A stretch of 64,000 nucleotides of DNA from Przewalskia tangutica (Eukaryota > Streptophyta > Magnoliopsida > Solanales > Solanaceae), in NCBI GenBank assembly GCA_029844215.1, contig CM056726.1:33845001-33909000 (forward strand). The letters run 5' to 3'. How positions within the stretch are numbered: position 1 is the stretch's first letter; every line of letters begins with the position of its first letter. Position numbers and translations under genes: made by a program. The notes below the pieces were generated by a model. It was not told where the DNA came from and did no database searches. It was given only the letters and a program-made list of their open reading frames with translations. Of this stretch, positions 10,414 to 22,627 are shown one piece after another.

Positions 10414-11567
10414 TTAATGATTATATGGATAAGTACTCATGATTTTTGATATGACTCTCATTTGTATACGGCACAGTTGGATTTGGATTCTGATTTTTAT
10501 AATTGTCTCCTGTTATCTGTTGGCTACTTATGATCTTATTTACAGTATTTCATGTTTTACATACTCAGTACATTATTTAAATCGACCCTTTTCTCGAAGT
10601 GCGTTAAACGCCCGCAGGTACATGTGCTCAGTTTGGTGATCCTCCAGTCTAGGTTTCCCGCTCAGTTGTTTGGAGAAGCTCCTTTGATTCAGAGCTTTGT
10701 CATTTTGGTACAGAACCCTACTTTTGTTGATTTATGAATATTTAGGGGTACGAAGGGGCCCTGTCCCATCATATATCGTCATCCTTCTTATAGAGGTCTG
10801 TAGACAGTTGTGAGTTGTATATATATGGTTTAGTCATATGAAGATTGTAGATATATTTTGTTCAGCCGTACTACTGTATTTCATTTTGGGATGTTCCCGT
10901 ATATAATGACAGCCTTGTCGGCCTGCGTTCTTTGTTATATTTGCTTAGATGTGACTCCTCAGGAGACATGATTGGTTGTGTGTAAAGGCAGTCTTGTCAG
11001 CTTGCCTAACCAGACATGCGTTATGTTTGCGGCATTATGCTGCCGAATTTCATGTTGTCCTTAGTGTCAGTCTGATTACGTGACAGGTAAGTATAATGAC
11101 ATTTGTTACACCCCGTATTTCCAAGTCAATGAGATGAGAACGTACGAAGGAAATTGAGATTTGAATTTCAGAAGGAAAAGAAGGATTACTTTTCTTAAGG
11201 AAAAATCTCGGAAATTTGTAAAGAAAAAAGGTTATTAATTGGAATTCGGTTCTCAAATTTGGTATTTGAGACTTTTGGAATATATTAGAATTATGGATTT
11301 TTATTTTCGGATTTGGTCATGTTGGGTCCACCCGGAAAATTTTACGGTTTTGTGGGGCCCACAATATTTTGAGATATTTTGGCCAATTATGAATTTTTGC
11401 TAGATGAAATATTTTTTTGACCAATAAGAGGGTAACACGTGGCACCCCCTTTGATTATTTGACTTGGTCTTGGAAGATATTTTGGGGACAAGTGGAGGTG
11501 GGTCCCACTCCACTTGTCTTGCTACACTTAGGCCCTCCACTTGTCAAGCATCCAACCCTTGAGATAC

Positions 11568-11578
11568 ATTATATACAC
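11568..11578 (+). promoter_or_regulatory. Candidate LTR TATA box, family A
   Basis: TTATATACACA lies about 465 bp into the LTR, and the same block is conserved in LTRs 2-4. The position is plausible for a U3/R boundary, but transcription was not tested. Confidence 0.35.
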
Positions 11579-14084
11579 ATAGAGGCTTGCAAGACTTAGC
11601 CTTATACATTTTCATCCAAGAAAGCCCTCATCTCTCTCCCTTAGCTCCATAAAAATCGAGAGCTTCATTAGCCAAGAACAAAGTGTTGATTAAGTTTCTT
11701 ACTCCTAGATTAAGGTCCCTAACCAAGTGTTAAACCAAGATATTATTCCAAGAACACAAAATATGTTGTTGGCCGAGAATAGAGGGTGAAACCCTAGGGG
11801 TTCCGTCGACTTTTTGGTGATGTAATGTGAAGGGAAATTGCTCCTAAGGTTGTAGGGGATACATATTTGTGATTGGATCTTGAAGAAGTGGAGCGAAACG
11901 AACTACGGGCCATTGTTGAGCATTCTGCCCGGGACGTTTTTGGACACAAAAATGAGGTAATAGTTCTTCAAAAATTAAAGTAGTTGGATATTACTTATTG
12001 TTATAATGTATAGATGAATTCATGTTAAGGAAGAAATTAAAAATAAGATGTGTATGAGGTAGATATGTTGTTGGCCGATTTGAGACAATTTTGTGCCCTT
12101 GGTTTCGTTTGTTATATGGTTGTTGTTATCCACACTTGTCGCATGTTAAAATAAGGTAATATGGTTGTTGATAAGTTGGTATGTCATATATGGAAGTGTT
12201 GGAACTCGAATTGGAATAAAATGGATTAAGGAAAGAGTTATCGGATTGTAGTTGCTTTAGCCGAAAAACTGCCCAAAACTGTTAGACGTTGTCGTATCAT
12301 TTTATGGACTGTTTTGGGGGTGTGGTTATTCTGGAAAAATCAGCCCTAATATGCATGTTTAAGTGTAGTAGTTGCTAATGAAAGTCCTAAGAAAATAGGG
12401 GTGTGGAAAGGTGTTGAAACGCCTCACATTTTACCGTCGTTATTGTTGGATTACGGACTGTTTTTATGGGTTGATTTGTGGACTGTTTTGTATAACTGTG
12501 GGGTAGAATTTTACACGTCCAGTTAGGCGTGTAATACCCTTTGGCTAACTGTTGGTTGCGCCTTAAATGTGGCTTGTTGGTTGATGAATACGGGCCTTGG
12601 AAAAGGTGGAAAAGTACGTAGAAACAAAGGAAGTGTTGTCCGATTTTCCGTAGAATTAGAGGGCAAATTGTTTGGTATAAGTCTTACAATAGTAAGCTTG
12701 AAATTTATAGAAGTGTTATCGTCATTATAGGTTGAAGTACTACATGTAGCATATTCTACTTGGAGGGTGGAATAGCCAATAAAGTTGAAGTACATTGGAG
12801 CGTATTGCTACTTGTCGTATGGGTTAGTCGTCACGAGGTATGTGAACTTCTTCGTTCTATCGACATGACTATCCGTGAAATATACCTGCCTTATTTTGGA
12901 GTATACGTGACTTGTTTTCTTGAAGTACTTACATTGTCATTAGGAAGTATTCATGTTATTAATTTTATGCAAAAAACATGTCTAAAATATTCCTAAGTTG
13001 TTACCAAAGTCTTATGGGGGATGTTGGTAAGAGTCGTTAGGAAGTATTGGAGTCAAGTTGACCTTGCTAATTTACTACATTAATGAGAATAGGTGTCGAA
13101 CAAGCCACTGCAGCGTTAATAAAAATGTATCGACAATCAATTATATTGAAATGAGTAGAATTCTCCATCTGCATAGAAACTAAGATAAGACAAAATTGTA
13201 TTACATTTTCTAGATCATGGCTGATTTAACAAGATCGTTATAAACGAGTATAACCTATTCACAGCTCATAAAAGTATTAATTTTGAAAGTACACGAGACT
13301 TGGATTTCGATAGTATATGTTACTTGATTCAAAGAGAATAAGTAACTCGATTTGAAAAGTATATGTTACTTGATTCAAAGAGAATAAGTAACTTGATTTG
13401 AAAAGTATATGTTACTTAATTTAAAGAGTAGAAGTAACTTAATTTAAAGGCATAAGTTACTTGGTTTTAAAAGTGTAAGTTACTTGAGTTTAAAAGGGTA
13501 AGTAACTTGCTTTTAATAGTGAAAGTGCTTTTGGATTCAACTCCCTAAATATTTCATGAAACGATTCTTTTTTAAAGAATAGACGTACATAGTACTTTGG
13601 GTTCAAATCCCGTACATGATATGGTAGTGCTTTAGTTTTCTAAAATGAAAGTGTTATAACGGATTTATGGGAAGTTTGTTATAACAAGGTTTGTGAAAAG
13701 TCAAGAGATGGTTGAAAATGTTGTAAGAAAATCATGTGAGAATGTTCATGGTTAAGTCCTTAATATAGTACATGATATGTGACACTTTGATTTTCAAAGA
13801 TGTTTTAAAGTAATACATGATTTCTATTGCCCTGATTTGTCAAATCATGTCTTAGAAAGATACTTAGTATGATAAGTTTCTTGATGATGGTTTCAAAATG
13901 ATACATGTATTGTATTCTACTTCCTAGTGATACATGTAGTACTTGGGATTTTGTAAAAATGGAAATTTAGTTTATAAAGTGAATGTACGGCTCACGTATA
14001 ATGTTGTAATGAATTTTAATCCTTAGTGATGCAAGTGTGATAGTGCCTTGGTGTTATAAAATGAAAGACTTGTTAGTGTCTTGG

Positions 14085-14270
14085 TTATTTTAGAAAGGAA
14101 TACATGGTATTGTCTTGTTTGTTTTAAAAGGAAGATATGGTATTGTCTTGTTTGTTTTAAAAGGAAGACATGGTATTGTCTTGTTTGTTTTAAAAGGAAG
14201 GCATGGTATTGTCTTGGTTATTTCAGAAAGGAAGGCATGGTATTGTCTTGGTTGTTCAAAAAGATGGTGC
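14085..14270 (+). repeat. 33-bp subrepeat array in LTR 1 (about 5 units)
   Basis: The unit is approximately AAAAGGAAGACATGGTATTG plus TCTTGTTTGTTTT. As 33 nt is 11 codons, a repeated WYCLVCFKRK-like peptide can be read, but this is not a gene. Unit number differs between LTR copies. Confidence 0.85.
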
Positions 14271-14339
14271 CTTCATTTTGTCTAATGATAGTTAAAGATT
14301 ACTTAACTTGCATAAGTTGTTCATGATAGCCATTGGTGC

Positions 14340-14660
14340 TAGTGTTATGAGTATAATTGCGGGGTAAACCCCCAAGACATTATACATCCCCTGAGTATGA
14401 TTGCGGGGTAAACCCCCAAGACATTATACATATTCCGTGGATTTGATCCCTACGATGCGAGGAAACTACCTCATGCGAGTCTGTAGGGCTCATGCGGGTG
14501 AAATAGTCTCATGCGGGTGAAATAATCATATGCGAGGAAATTACCTCATGCGGGTCCACCTGATCTATGCGGGTAAAATAGTTCTATGCGAGGAAATTAC
14601 CTCATGCGGGTCCACGTGACCTATGCGGGTGAAATAGTCCCAGGAGTAGGATTGCATAAT
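14340..14660 (+). repeat. 'atgcgggtgaaatagtc' subrepeat tract in LTR 1
   Basis: Two copies of GCGGGGTAAACCCCCAAGAC (14360-14425) are followed by many interleaved ATGCGGGTGAAATAGTC and ATGCGAGGAAATTACCTC words. GAGGAAATTACCTC is an imperfect palindrome. The tract recurs in LTRs 2-4, in the solo family-A LTR and, in diverged form, in the family-B LTRs. Confidence 0.8.
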
Positions 14661-15508
14661 GATACTACGGGCGGGTGGCCCTAAATTGATCTTAAGCTTC
14701 CTAGTTTAAAGCGGTAAAGTTTACTCTACTTTTAAAAAAGGCACAGTGTACTGATATTTGAGTATTGTACTTTTTACATGCCGACGGTGAGGTTGGAATT
14801 CCACGGGCATGCTTATCTGGTATATTATACTTGTTACATGCTGACAGTGATGTTGTATTCCACGAGCATGCTTCTGTGATATTATATGCTGAGGGCAGGT
14901 GTCCCTGATTTTGACATGGCTTTCATATGTGAAAGTGGTACGGTGTTATAGTAGTACAGCGATACAAGGTATAGTTGTCTCTGATTATTATATGACACGG
15001 TAGGATCTGGTATTTGATTTTCATACTTGCCCCCGTCATTCTTTTGTACAGTTATGATCTTGTTTCTTATCTCGTATTTTCGTTCCATACTTGGTACTGT
15101 TATCGACCTCGCCCGGGTGCGTTCATGTCCGCATGTCTAGGTACTCAGTTGGGGATCCGCGAGCTTAGGATCCTGGTTCAGCATTTTGAGATGGCTCCAA
15201 TGTTCCGGATCTTGTCATTATGGCTAGGTACATTAAGAGGTACGGTGGGGCCTTGTCCCGTCATAGTATTTGTCCAAATTCTTAGAGGTCTGTATTCATA
15301 TGTGGGCTGGACAGGCTAGAGATGTATTTACATTGTTGAACAGTGTAGACCCTTTTGGGTGATTTATATTATGGCAGCCTTATCGGCTTTGCCTTTGTTT
15401 TAAGAAGAAAAAAAATGAGTGTTATTTATCTTCCGTGGTTTATTGTGTTGTATGAATAGAAGGGTGCCCAGGTAGGGCACGATGTGAGCTTGAGGTTGGG
15501 CGTGGCAG

Positions 15509-15520
15509 TGGTATCAGAAC
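15509..15520 (+). promoter_or_regulatory. Primer binding site, family A copy 1
   Basis: TGGTATCAGAAC begins two bases after the LTR end and matches the 3' end of plant initiator tRNA-Met (TGGTATCAGAGC) with one mismatch. The reverse complement would pair with the tRNA used to prime minus-strand DNA. Confidence 0.85.
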
Positions 15521-16869
15521 AGTTAGTCCTCGGAATGTCTACAGACCGTGTATAGTAGAGTCTTGTTTATCAGTGTGTTGTGCACCGCATCTATAAATAG
15601 GACGCTACAGTACATTTAGAATTGGTTTCCCTTCTTCTCACTCTGAGATCGTGCGATAGAGATGTGTTGTTAGGGTAGTCTTTCCCTAACGTATTATTGT
15701 GATTGCAGCTTTGAGTAAGGCAACAGTGGCCCAGAACAGATTATATGGATTGCGTATCTAGGTTGGTAAAATTATCGTATAGATGGTATTATTATGATGT
15801 ATATCTGTACGAGCATATTTATTCGGGGCTATGTGTGTTGCCTAGAATGACTATGAGTTACCATAAGTTGGTAAAGTCTTGATAAATACTTGAAAGGTGT
15901 GAAACAGTTTATTGAATCCACACATAGGCTTTATCTATGTACTGACTTGGAATAGTCAGAAGGTAATGAACGGTCTGAGATTGTGATAAGACTCTTAAAA
16001 GAGATCATGTTTAATTGATTGAGAGTATAACATGTTAGATTAAGTTGTGTTGTACGCTTAAGTGATTAAGTGAATAATAATGGTATGGAGTAATTAGAGT
16101 TGTTGTGAGTAAGCCAACATGATTATGAGATATTAAGAAGCTACATTTTCCGTATGTGGGGACTGATAATGTAGGCTTGGGGCATAGAAAAATTGTGAAC
16201 CTTAGAATATTGATAACCGCTAAGACCTTAGATGTATAAGGCTTTCTCGGGTAGTAAGATTTATTTCAGACCAAGAATAAGAATTTAGTGCGACAATGGG
16301 TCGGGTTGTGGAACGATTACGGGTCAACCCGTAGCCTGAAATAGAGTGGGGTCAGTAGAAGGTGGTCCCACTATGTGATAGAGTCACGAGGGTGCAAGGC
16401 CCAAGTCTAGTTAATCGTTGTACGAGTTCGTGGACGCGTTCCACCATAACCGGGTCGTGAGGGCCGAGAAGGGCCTTAATGGAAATTGAATCTAAGTATA
16501 ATGACCAAGTTTGGATATAGTAACTCCAAGGATTTGAAAACAAAAGCAATATGTGAGATTATGTACGTATACTAGAATAAGTTTGGAAGTACGGGAAGAG
16601 TACGACAAGTAAGAAAAGGAGCGAACAAGTGTTAAAAGAATTGAAGTGTTTATAATTATAACTAATGAAAGTACGAAAGGAAAATCCTTTTAGTCCATGA
16701 ATGGGAGTTAATAGTGGTAATGTACACTCTATATTTGAGATGTATATGTATGTGTGATATATTGTGGTCATATGTGGCATAATTGATTTCGTTGAAGTGT
16801 AGTTTAAGGAGACTATACCAAGATTTGTTTAGCATGAACCTAGTATGAACATTCGGGACGAATGTTTCT

Positions 16870-16881
16870 AAGGGAGAAGGA
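16870..16881 (+). promoter_or_regulatory. Polypurine tract before LTR 2
   Basis: AAGGGAGAAGGA directly precedes TGTTACACC. It follows CATTCGGGACGAATGTTTCT, a plus-strand priming context typical of Tekay/Del-like gypsy elements. Confidence 0.85.
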
Positions 16882-19800
16882 TGTTACACCCCGTATTTTC
16901 AAGGCAATAAGATGAGAACGTACGAAGGAAATTGAGATTTGAATTTCAGAAGGAAAGAAGGATTACTTTTCTTAAGGAAAATCTCGGGAATTTGTAAAGA
17001 AAAAGGGTTATTAATTGGAATTCGGTTCTCAAATTTGGTATTTGAGACTTTTGGAATATATTGGAATTATGGATTTTTATTTTCGGATTTTGGTGATGTG
17101 GGGCCCACCCGGGAAATTTTACGGTTTTGTGGGGCCCACAATATTTTGAGATATTTTGGCCAATTATGGATTTTTGGGAGATGAAATATTTTTTTGACCA
17201 ATGAGAGGGTGACACGTGGCACCCCCTTTGACTATTTGACTTGGTCTTGGAAGATATTTTGGAGACAAGTGGAGGTGGGTCCCACTCCACTTGTCAAGCA
17301 TCCAACCCTTGAGATACATTATATACACATAAAGGCTTGCAAGACTTAGCCTTATACATTTTCATCCAAGAAAGTCCTCATCTCTTTCCCTTAGCTCCAT
17401 AAAAATCGAGAGCTTCATTAGCCAATAACAAAGTGTTGATTAAGTTTCTTACTCCTAGATTAAGGTCCCTAACCAAGTGTTAAACCAAGATATTATTCCA
17501 AGAATGCAAAACATGTTGTTGGCCGAGAATAGAGGGTGAAACCCTAGGGGTTCCGTCGACTTTTTGGTGATGGAATGTGAAGGGAAGTTGCTCCTAAGGT
17601 TGTAGGGGATACATATTTGTGATTGGATCTTGAAGAAATGGAGCGAAACGAAAACTACGGGCCATTGTTGAGCATTCTTCCCGGGACGTTTTTGGGCACA
17701 AAGATGAGGTAATAGTTCTTCAAAAATTAAAGTAATTGCATATTACTTATCGTTATAATGTATAGATGAATTCATGTTAAGGGAGAAATTGAAAATAAGA
17801 TGTGTATGAGGTAGATATGTTGTTGGCCGATTTGAGACAATTTTGTGCCCTTGATTTCGTTTGTTATATGGTTGTTGTTATCCACACTTGTCGCATGCTA
17901 AAATAAGGTAATATGGTTGTTGATAAGTTGGTATGTCATATATGGAAGTGTTGGAACTCGAATTGGAATAAAATGGATTAAGGAAAGAGTTATCAGATTG
18001 TAGTTGTTTTAGCCGAAAAACTGCTCAAAACTGTTAGACGTTGTCGTATCATTTTATGGACTGTTTTGGGGGTGTGGTTATGCTGGAAAAATCAGCCATA
18101 ATATGCATGTTTAAGTGTAGTAGTTGCTAATGAAATTCCTAAGGAAATAGGGGTGTGGAAAGGTTTTGAAACGCCTCACATTTTACCGTCGTTATTGTTG
18201 GATTACGGACTGTTTTTATGGGCTGATTTGTGGACTGTTTTGTATAACTGTGGGGCAGAATTTTACACGTCCAGTTAGGCGTGTAATACCCTTTGGCTAA
18301 CTGTTGGTTGCGCCTTAAATGTGGCTTGTTGGTTGATGAATACGGGCCTTGGAAAAGGTAGAAAAGTACGTAGAAACAAAGGAAGTGCTGCCCGATTTTC
18401 CGTAGAATTTGGGGGCAAATTGTTTGGTATAAGTCTTACAATAGTAAGCTTAAAATTGATAGAAGTGTTATCGTCATTATAGGTTGAAGTACTACGTGTA
18501 GCATATTCTACTTGGAGGGTGGAATAACCAATAAAGTTGAAGTACTTTGGAGCGTATTGCTACTTGTCGTATGGGTTAGTCGTCACGAAGTATGTGAACT
18601 TCTTCCTTCTATCGACATGACTATCCTTGAAATATACTTGCCTTGTTTTGGAGTATACGTGACTTGTTTTCTTGAAGTACTTACCTTGTCATTAGGAGGT
18701 ATTCATGTTATTGATTTTATGCAAAAAACATGTCTAAAATATTCCTAAGTTCTTACGAAAGTCTTATGGGGATGTTGGTAAGAGTCGTTAGGAAGTATTG
18801 GAGTCGAGTTGACCTTGCTAATTTACTACACTAATGAGAATAGGTGTCGAACAAGCCACTGCAGCGTTAATAAAAATGTATCGACAATCAATTATATTGA
18901 AATGAGTAGAATTCTCCATCTGCATAGAAACTAAGATAAGACAAAATTGTATTACATTTTCTAGATCATGACTGCTTTAACAAGATCGTTATAAACGAGT
19001 ATAACCTATTCACAGCTCATAAAAGTATTAATTTTGAAAGTACACGAGACTTGGATTTCGATAGTATATGTTACTTGATTCAAAGAGAATAAGTAACTCG
19101 ATTTGAAAAGTATACGTTACTTGATTCAAAGAGAATAAGTAACTTGATTTGAAAAGTATATGTTACTTAATTTAAATAGTAGAAGTAACTTGATTTAAAT
19201 GCACAAGTTACTTGGTTTTAAAAGTGTAAGTTACTTGATTTTAAAAGGGTAAGTAACTTGGTTTTAATAGTGAAAGTGCTTTTGGATTCAACTCCCTAAA
19301 TATTTCATGAAACGATTCTTTTTTAAAGAATAGACGTACATAGTAATTTGGGTTCAAATCCCGTACATGATATGGTAGTGCTTTAGTTTTCTAAAATGAA
19401 AGTGTTATAACGGCTTTATGGGAAGTTTGTTATAACAAGGTTTGTGAAAAGTCAATAGATGGTTGAAAATGTTGTAAGGAAATCATGTGAGAATGTCCAT
19501 GGTTAAGTCCTTAATATAGTACATGATATGTGGCACTTTGATTTTGTAAGATGTTTTAAAGTAATACGTGATGTCTATTGCCCTGATTTGTCAAACCATG
19601 TCTTAGAAATATACTTAGTATGATAAGTGTCTTGATGATGGTTTCAACATGATACATGTATTGGATTCTACTTCCTAGTGATACATGTAGTACTTGGGCT
19701 TTTCTAAAAATGGAAATTTAGTTTATAAAGTGAATGTACGACTCACGTACATTGTTGTAATGAACTTTAATCCTTAGTGATGCAAGTGTGATAGTGCCTT

Positions 19801-21265
19801 GGTGTTATAAAATGAAAGACTTGTTAGTGTCTTGGTTATTTTAGAAAGGAAGACATGGTATTGTCTTGTTTGTTTTAAAAGGAAGACATGGTATTGTCTT
19901 GTTTGTTTTAAAAGGAATACATGGTATCGTCTTGTTTGTTTTAAAAGGAAGACATGGTATTGTCTTGTTTGTTTTAAAAGGAAGGCATGGTATTGTCTTA
20001 GTTATTTCAGAAAGGAAGGCATGGTATTGTCTTGTTTGTTTTAAAAGGAAGGCATGGTATTGCCTTGGTTGTTCAAAAGGATGGTGCCTTCATTTTGTCT
20101 AATGAGAGTTAAAGATTACTTAACTTGCATAAGTTGTTCATGATAGCCATTGGTGCTAGTGTTATGAGTATAATTGCGGGGTAAACCCCCAAGACATTAT
20201 ACATCCCCTGAGTATGATTGCGGGGTAAACCCAAAATACATTATACATATTCCGTGGATTTGATCCCTACGATGCGAGAAAACTACCTCATGCGAGTCTG
20301 TAGGGCTCATGCGGGTGAAATAGTCCCATGCGGGTGAAATAATCATATGCGAGGAAATTACCTCATGCGGGTCCACCTGATCTATGCGGGTAAAATAGTT
20401 CTATGTGAGGAAATTACCTCATGCGGGTCCACGTGACCTATGCGGGTGAAATAGTCCCAGGAGTAGGATTGCATAAATAGTCCCAGTTTACTCTACTTTT
20501 AAAAAAGGCACAGTGTACTGATATTTGAGTAATTTACTTTTTACATGCCGACGGTGAGGTTGGAATTCCACGGGCATGCTTATCTGGTATATTATACTTG
20601 TTACATGCTGACAGTGATGTTGTATTCCACGAGCACGCCTGATATTATATGCCGAGGCGAGTGTCCCCGATTTTGACATGGCTTTCATATGTGAAAGTGG
20701 TACGGTGTTATAGTAGTACAGCGATACAAGGTATAGTTGTCTCTGATTATTATATGACACGGTAGGATCTGGTATTTGATTTTCATACTTGCCCCCGTCA
20801 TTCTTTTGTACAGTTATGATCTTGTTTACTGTACTGTATTTTCGTTCCATACTTGGTACCTGTTATGCTTGACCTCGCCCGAAGTGCGTTCATGTCCGCG
20901 TGTCTAGGTACTCGATTGGGATCCGCGAGCTTAGGATCTGGTTCAAGATTTGAGATGGCTCGATGTTAGGATCTTGTCATTATGGCTAGTATATTAAGAG
21001 TGCAGTGGGGCCTTGTCGTCATAGTATTTGTCCAAATTCTTAAGTGCAGTATTCATATGTAGGTGGGCGCTAGAGATGTATTTACATTGTTGAACAGTGT
21101 AGACCCTTTTGGGTGATTTATATTATGGCAGCCTTATCGGCTTTGCCTTTGTTTTAAGAAGAAAAAAAATGAGTGTTATTTATCTTCCGTGGTTTATTGT
21201 GTTGTATGAATAGAAGGGTGCCCAGGTAGGGCACCAGTCGCGGGCCCGGGGTTCGGGGCGTGACA
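16882..21265 (+). repeat. Family A LTR 2 (4384 bp)
   Basis: It runs from TGTTACACC to CGTGACA. It lacks the 25-bp segment near its position 415 that LTRs 1 and 4 keep; the deletion lies between two copies of CCACTTGTC. The first ~3.6 kb are almost identical to LTR 3. A patch at 20640-21080 carries clustered odd differences from LTRs 1 and 3. It has seven or so 33-bp subrepeats at 19832-20080. Confidence 0.9.
19832..20080 (+). repeat. 33-bp subrepeat array in LTR 2 (about 7 units)
   Basis: This is the same unit as in LTR 1, expanded by about two copies. The last units change GACATGG to GGCATGG. Confidence 0.85.
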
Positions 21266-22627
21266 GAGTGGTATCAGAACAGTTAGTCCTCGGAATGTCT
21301 ACAGACCGTGTATAGTAGAGTCTTGTTTATCAGTGTGTTGTGCACCGCATCTATAAATAGGACGCTACAGTACATTTAGAATTGGTTTCCCTTCTTCTCA
21401 CTCTGAGATCGTGCGATAGAGATGTGTTGTTAGGGTAGTCTTTCCCTAACGTATTATTGTGATTGCAGCTTTGAGTAAGGCAACAGTGGCCCAGAACAGA
21501 TTATATGGATTGCGTATCTAGGTTGGTAAAATTATCGTATAGATGGTATTATTATGATGTATATCTGTACGAGCATATTTATTCGGGGCTATGTGTGTTG
21601 CCTAGAATGACTATGAGTTACCATAAGTTGGTAAAGTCTTGATAAATACTTAAAAGGTGTGAAACAGTTTATTGAATCCACACATAGGCTTTATCTATGT
21701 ACTGACTTGGAATAGTCAGAAGGTAATGAACGGTCTGAGATTGTGATAAGACTCTTAAAAGAGATCATGTTTAATTGATTGAGAGTATAACATGTTGTTA
21801 GATTAAGTTGTGTTGTACGCTTAAGTGATTAAGTGAATAATAATGGTATGGAGTAATTAGAGTTGTTGTGAGTAAGCCAACATGATTATGAGATATTAAG
21901 AAGCTACATTTTCCGTATGTGGGGACTGATAATGTAGGCTTGGGGCATAGAAAAATTGTGAACCTTAGAATATTGATAACTGCTAAGACCTTAGATGTAT
22001 AAGGCCTTCTCGGGTAGTAAGATTTATTTCAGACAAAGAATAAGAATTTAGTGCGACAATGGGTGGGTTGTGGAACGATTACGTCAACCGTAGCCCGAAA
22101 ATAGAGTGGGGTCGAGAAGGTGGTCCCACTATGTGATAGAGTCACGGGTGCAAGGCCCAAGTCTAGTTAATCGTTATGCGAGTTCGTGGGCGCGTTCCAT
22201 GCATAGGGTCGTGAGGTAGAAGGGCCTTAACGGAAATTGAATCTAAGTATAATGACCAAGTTTGGATATAGTAACTCGGATTTGAAAACAAAAGCAATAT
22301 GTGAGATTATGCATTATACTAGAATAAGTTTGGAAATGCGGAAGAAATCGACAAGTAAGAAAAGGAGCGAACAAGTGTTAAAAGAATTGAAGTGTTTATA
22401 ATTATAACTAATGAAAGTACGAAAGGAAAATCCTTTTAGTCCATGAATGGGAGTTAATAGTGGTAATGTACACTCTATATTTGAGATGTATATGTATGTG
22501 TGATATATTGTGGTCATATGTGGCATAATTGATTTCGTTGAAGTGTAGTTTAAGGAGACTATACCAAGATTTGTTTAGCATGAACCTAGTATGAACATTC
22601 GGGACGAATGTTTCTAAGGGAGAAGGA
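21266..22627 (+). other. Family A internal region 2
   Basis: It is nearly identical to internal region 1, with a PBS at 21269-21280 (TGGTATCAGAAC) and a PPT at 22616-22627. No coding sequence was seen. A patch at about 22060-22330 has several small deletions compared with regions 1 and 3. Confidence 0.85.

Larger units (their letters stand above)
11104..15507 (+). repeat. Family A LTR 1 (4404 bp)
   Basis: It runs from TGTTACACC to CGTGGCA, one base off the usual CGTGACA. It retains a ~25-bp segment (TTGCTACACTTAGGCCCTCC region, ~11519-11545) that LTRs 2 and 3 lack. Its 33-bp subrepeat array (14085-14270) is the shortest in the series. An AT-rich TATATACA near 11570 may be its promoter. Confidence 0.9.
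15508..16881 (+). other. Family A internal region 1 (no coding capacity)
   Basis: This holds the PBS, a leader homologous to that of family B (46706 onward), and sequence ending in the PPT. In B the leader reaches GCAGCTATGAGAAAAGC; here the matching site reads GCAGCTTTGAGTAAGGC, so a possible gag start codon is absent. No gag, protease, RT, RNase H or integrase motif is visible. It is nearly identical to internal region 2. Confidence 0.85.

Noticed and set aside
14081..14326. Cys/Trp-rich repeat peptide (WYCLVCFKRK) in LTRs 1-4
   Set aside because: It is produced by the 33-bp subrepeat. Copies differ in frame and length and have no conserved start, so it is not a gene.
15509..15520. tRNA-like match after each LTR
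   Set aside because: Only the 12-13 bases complementary to the tRNA-Met 3' end are present. These are primer binding sites, not tRNA genes.
16939..17290. Conserved frames at the start of each family-A LTR (81 and 114 codons)
   Set aside because: They lie on opposite strands over the same LTR segment. They are repeated only because the LTR is repeated, and frames break in the more diverged copies.
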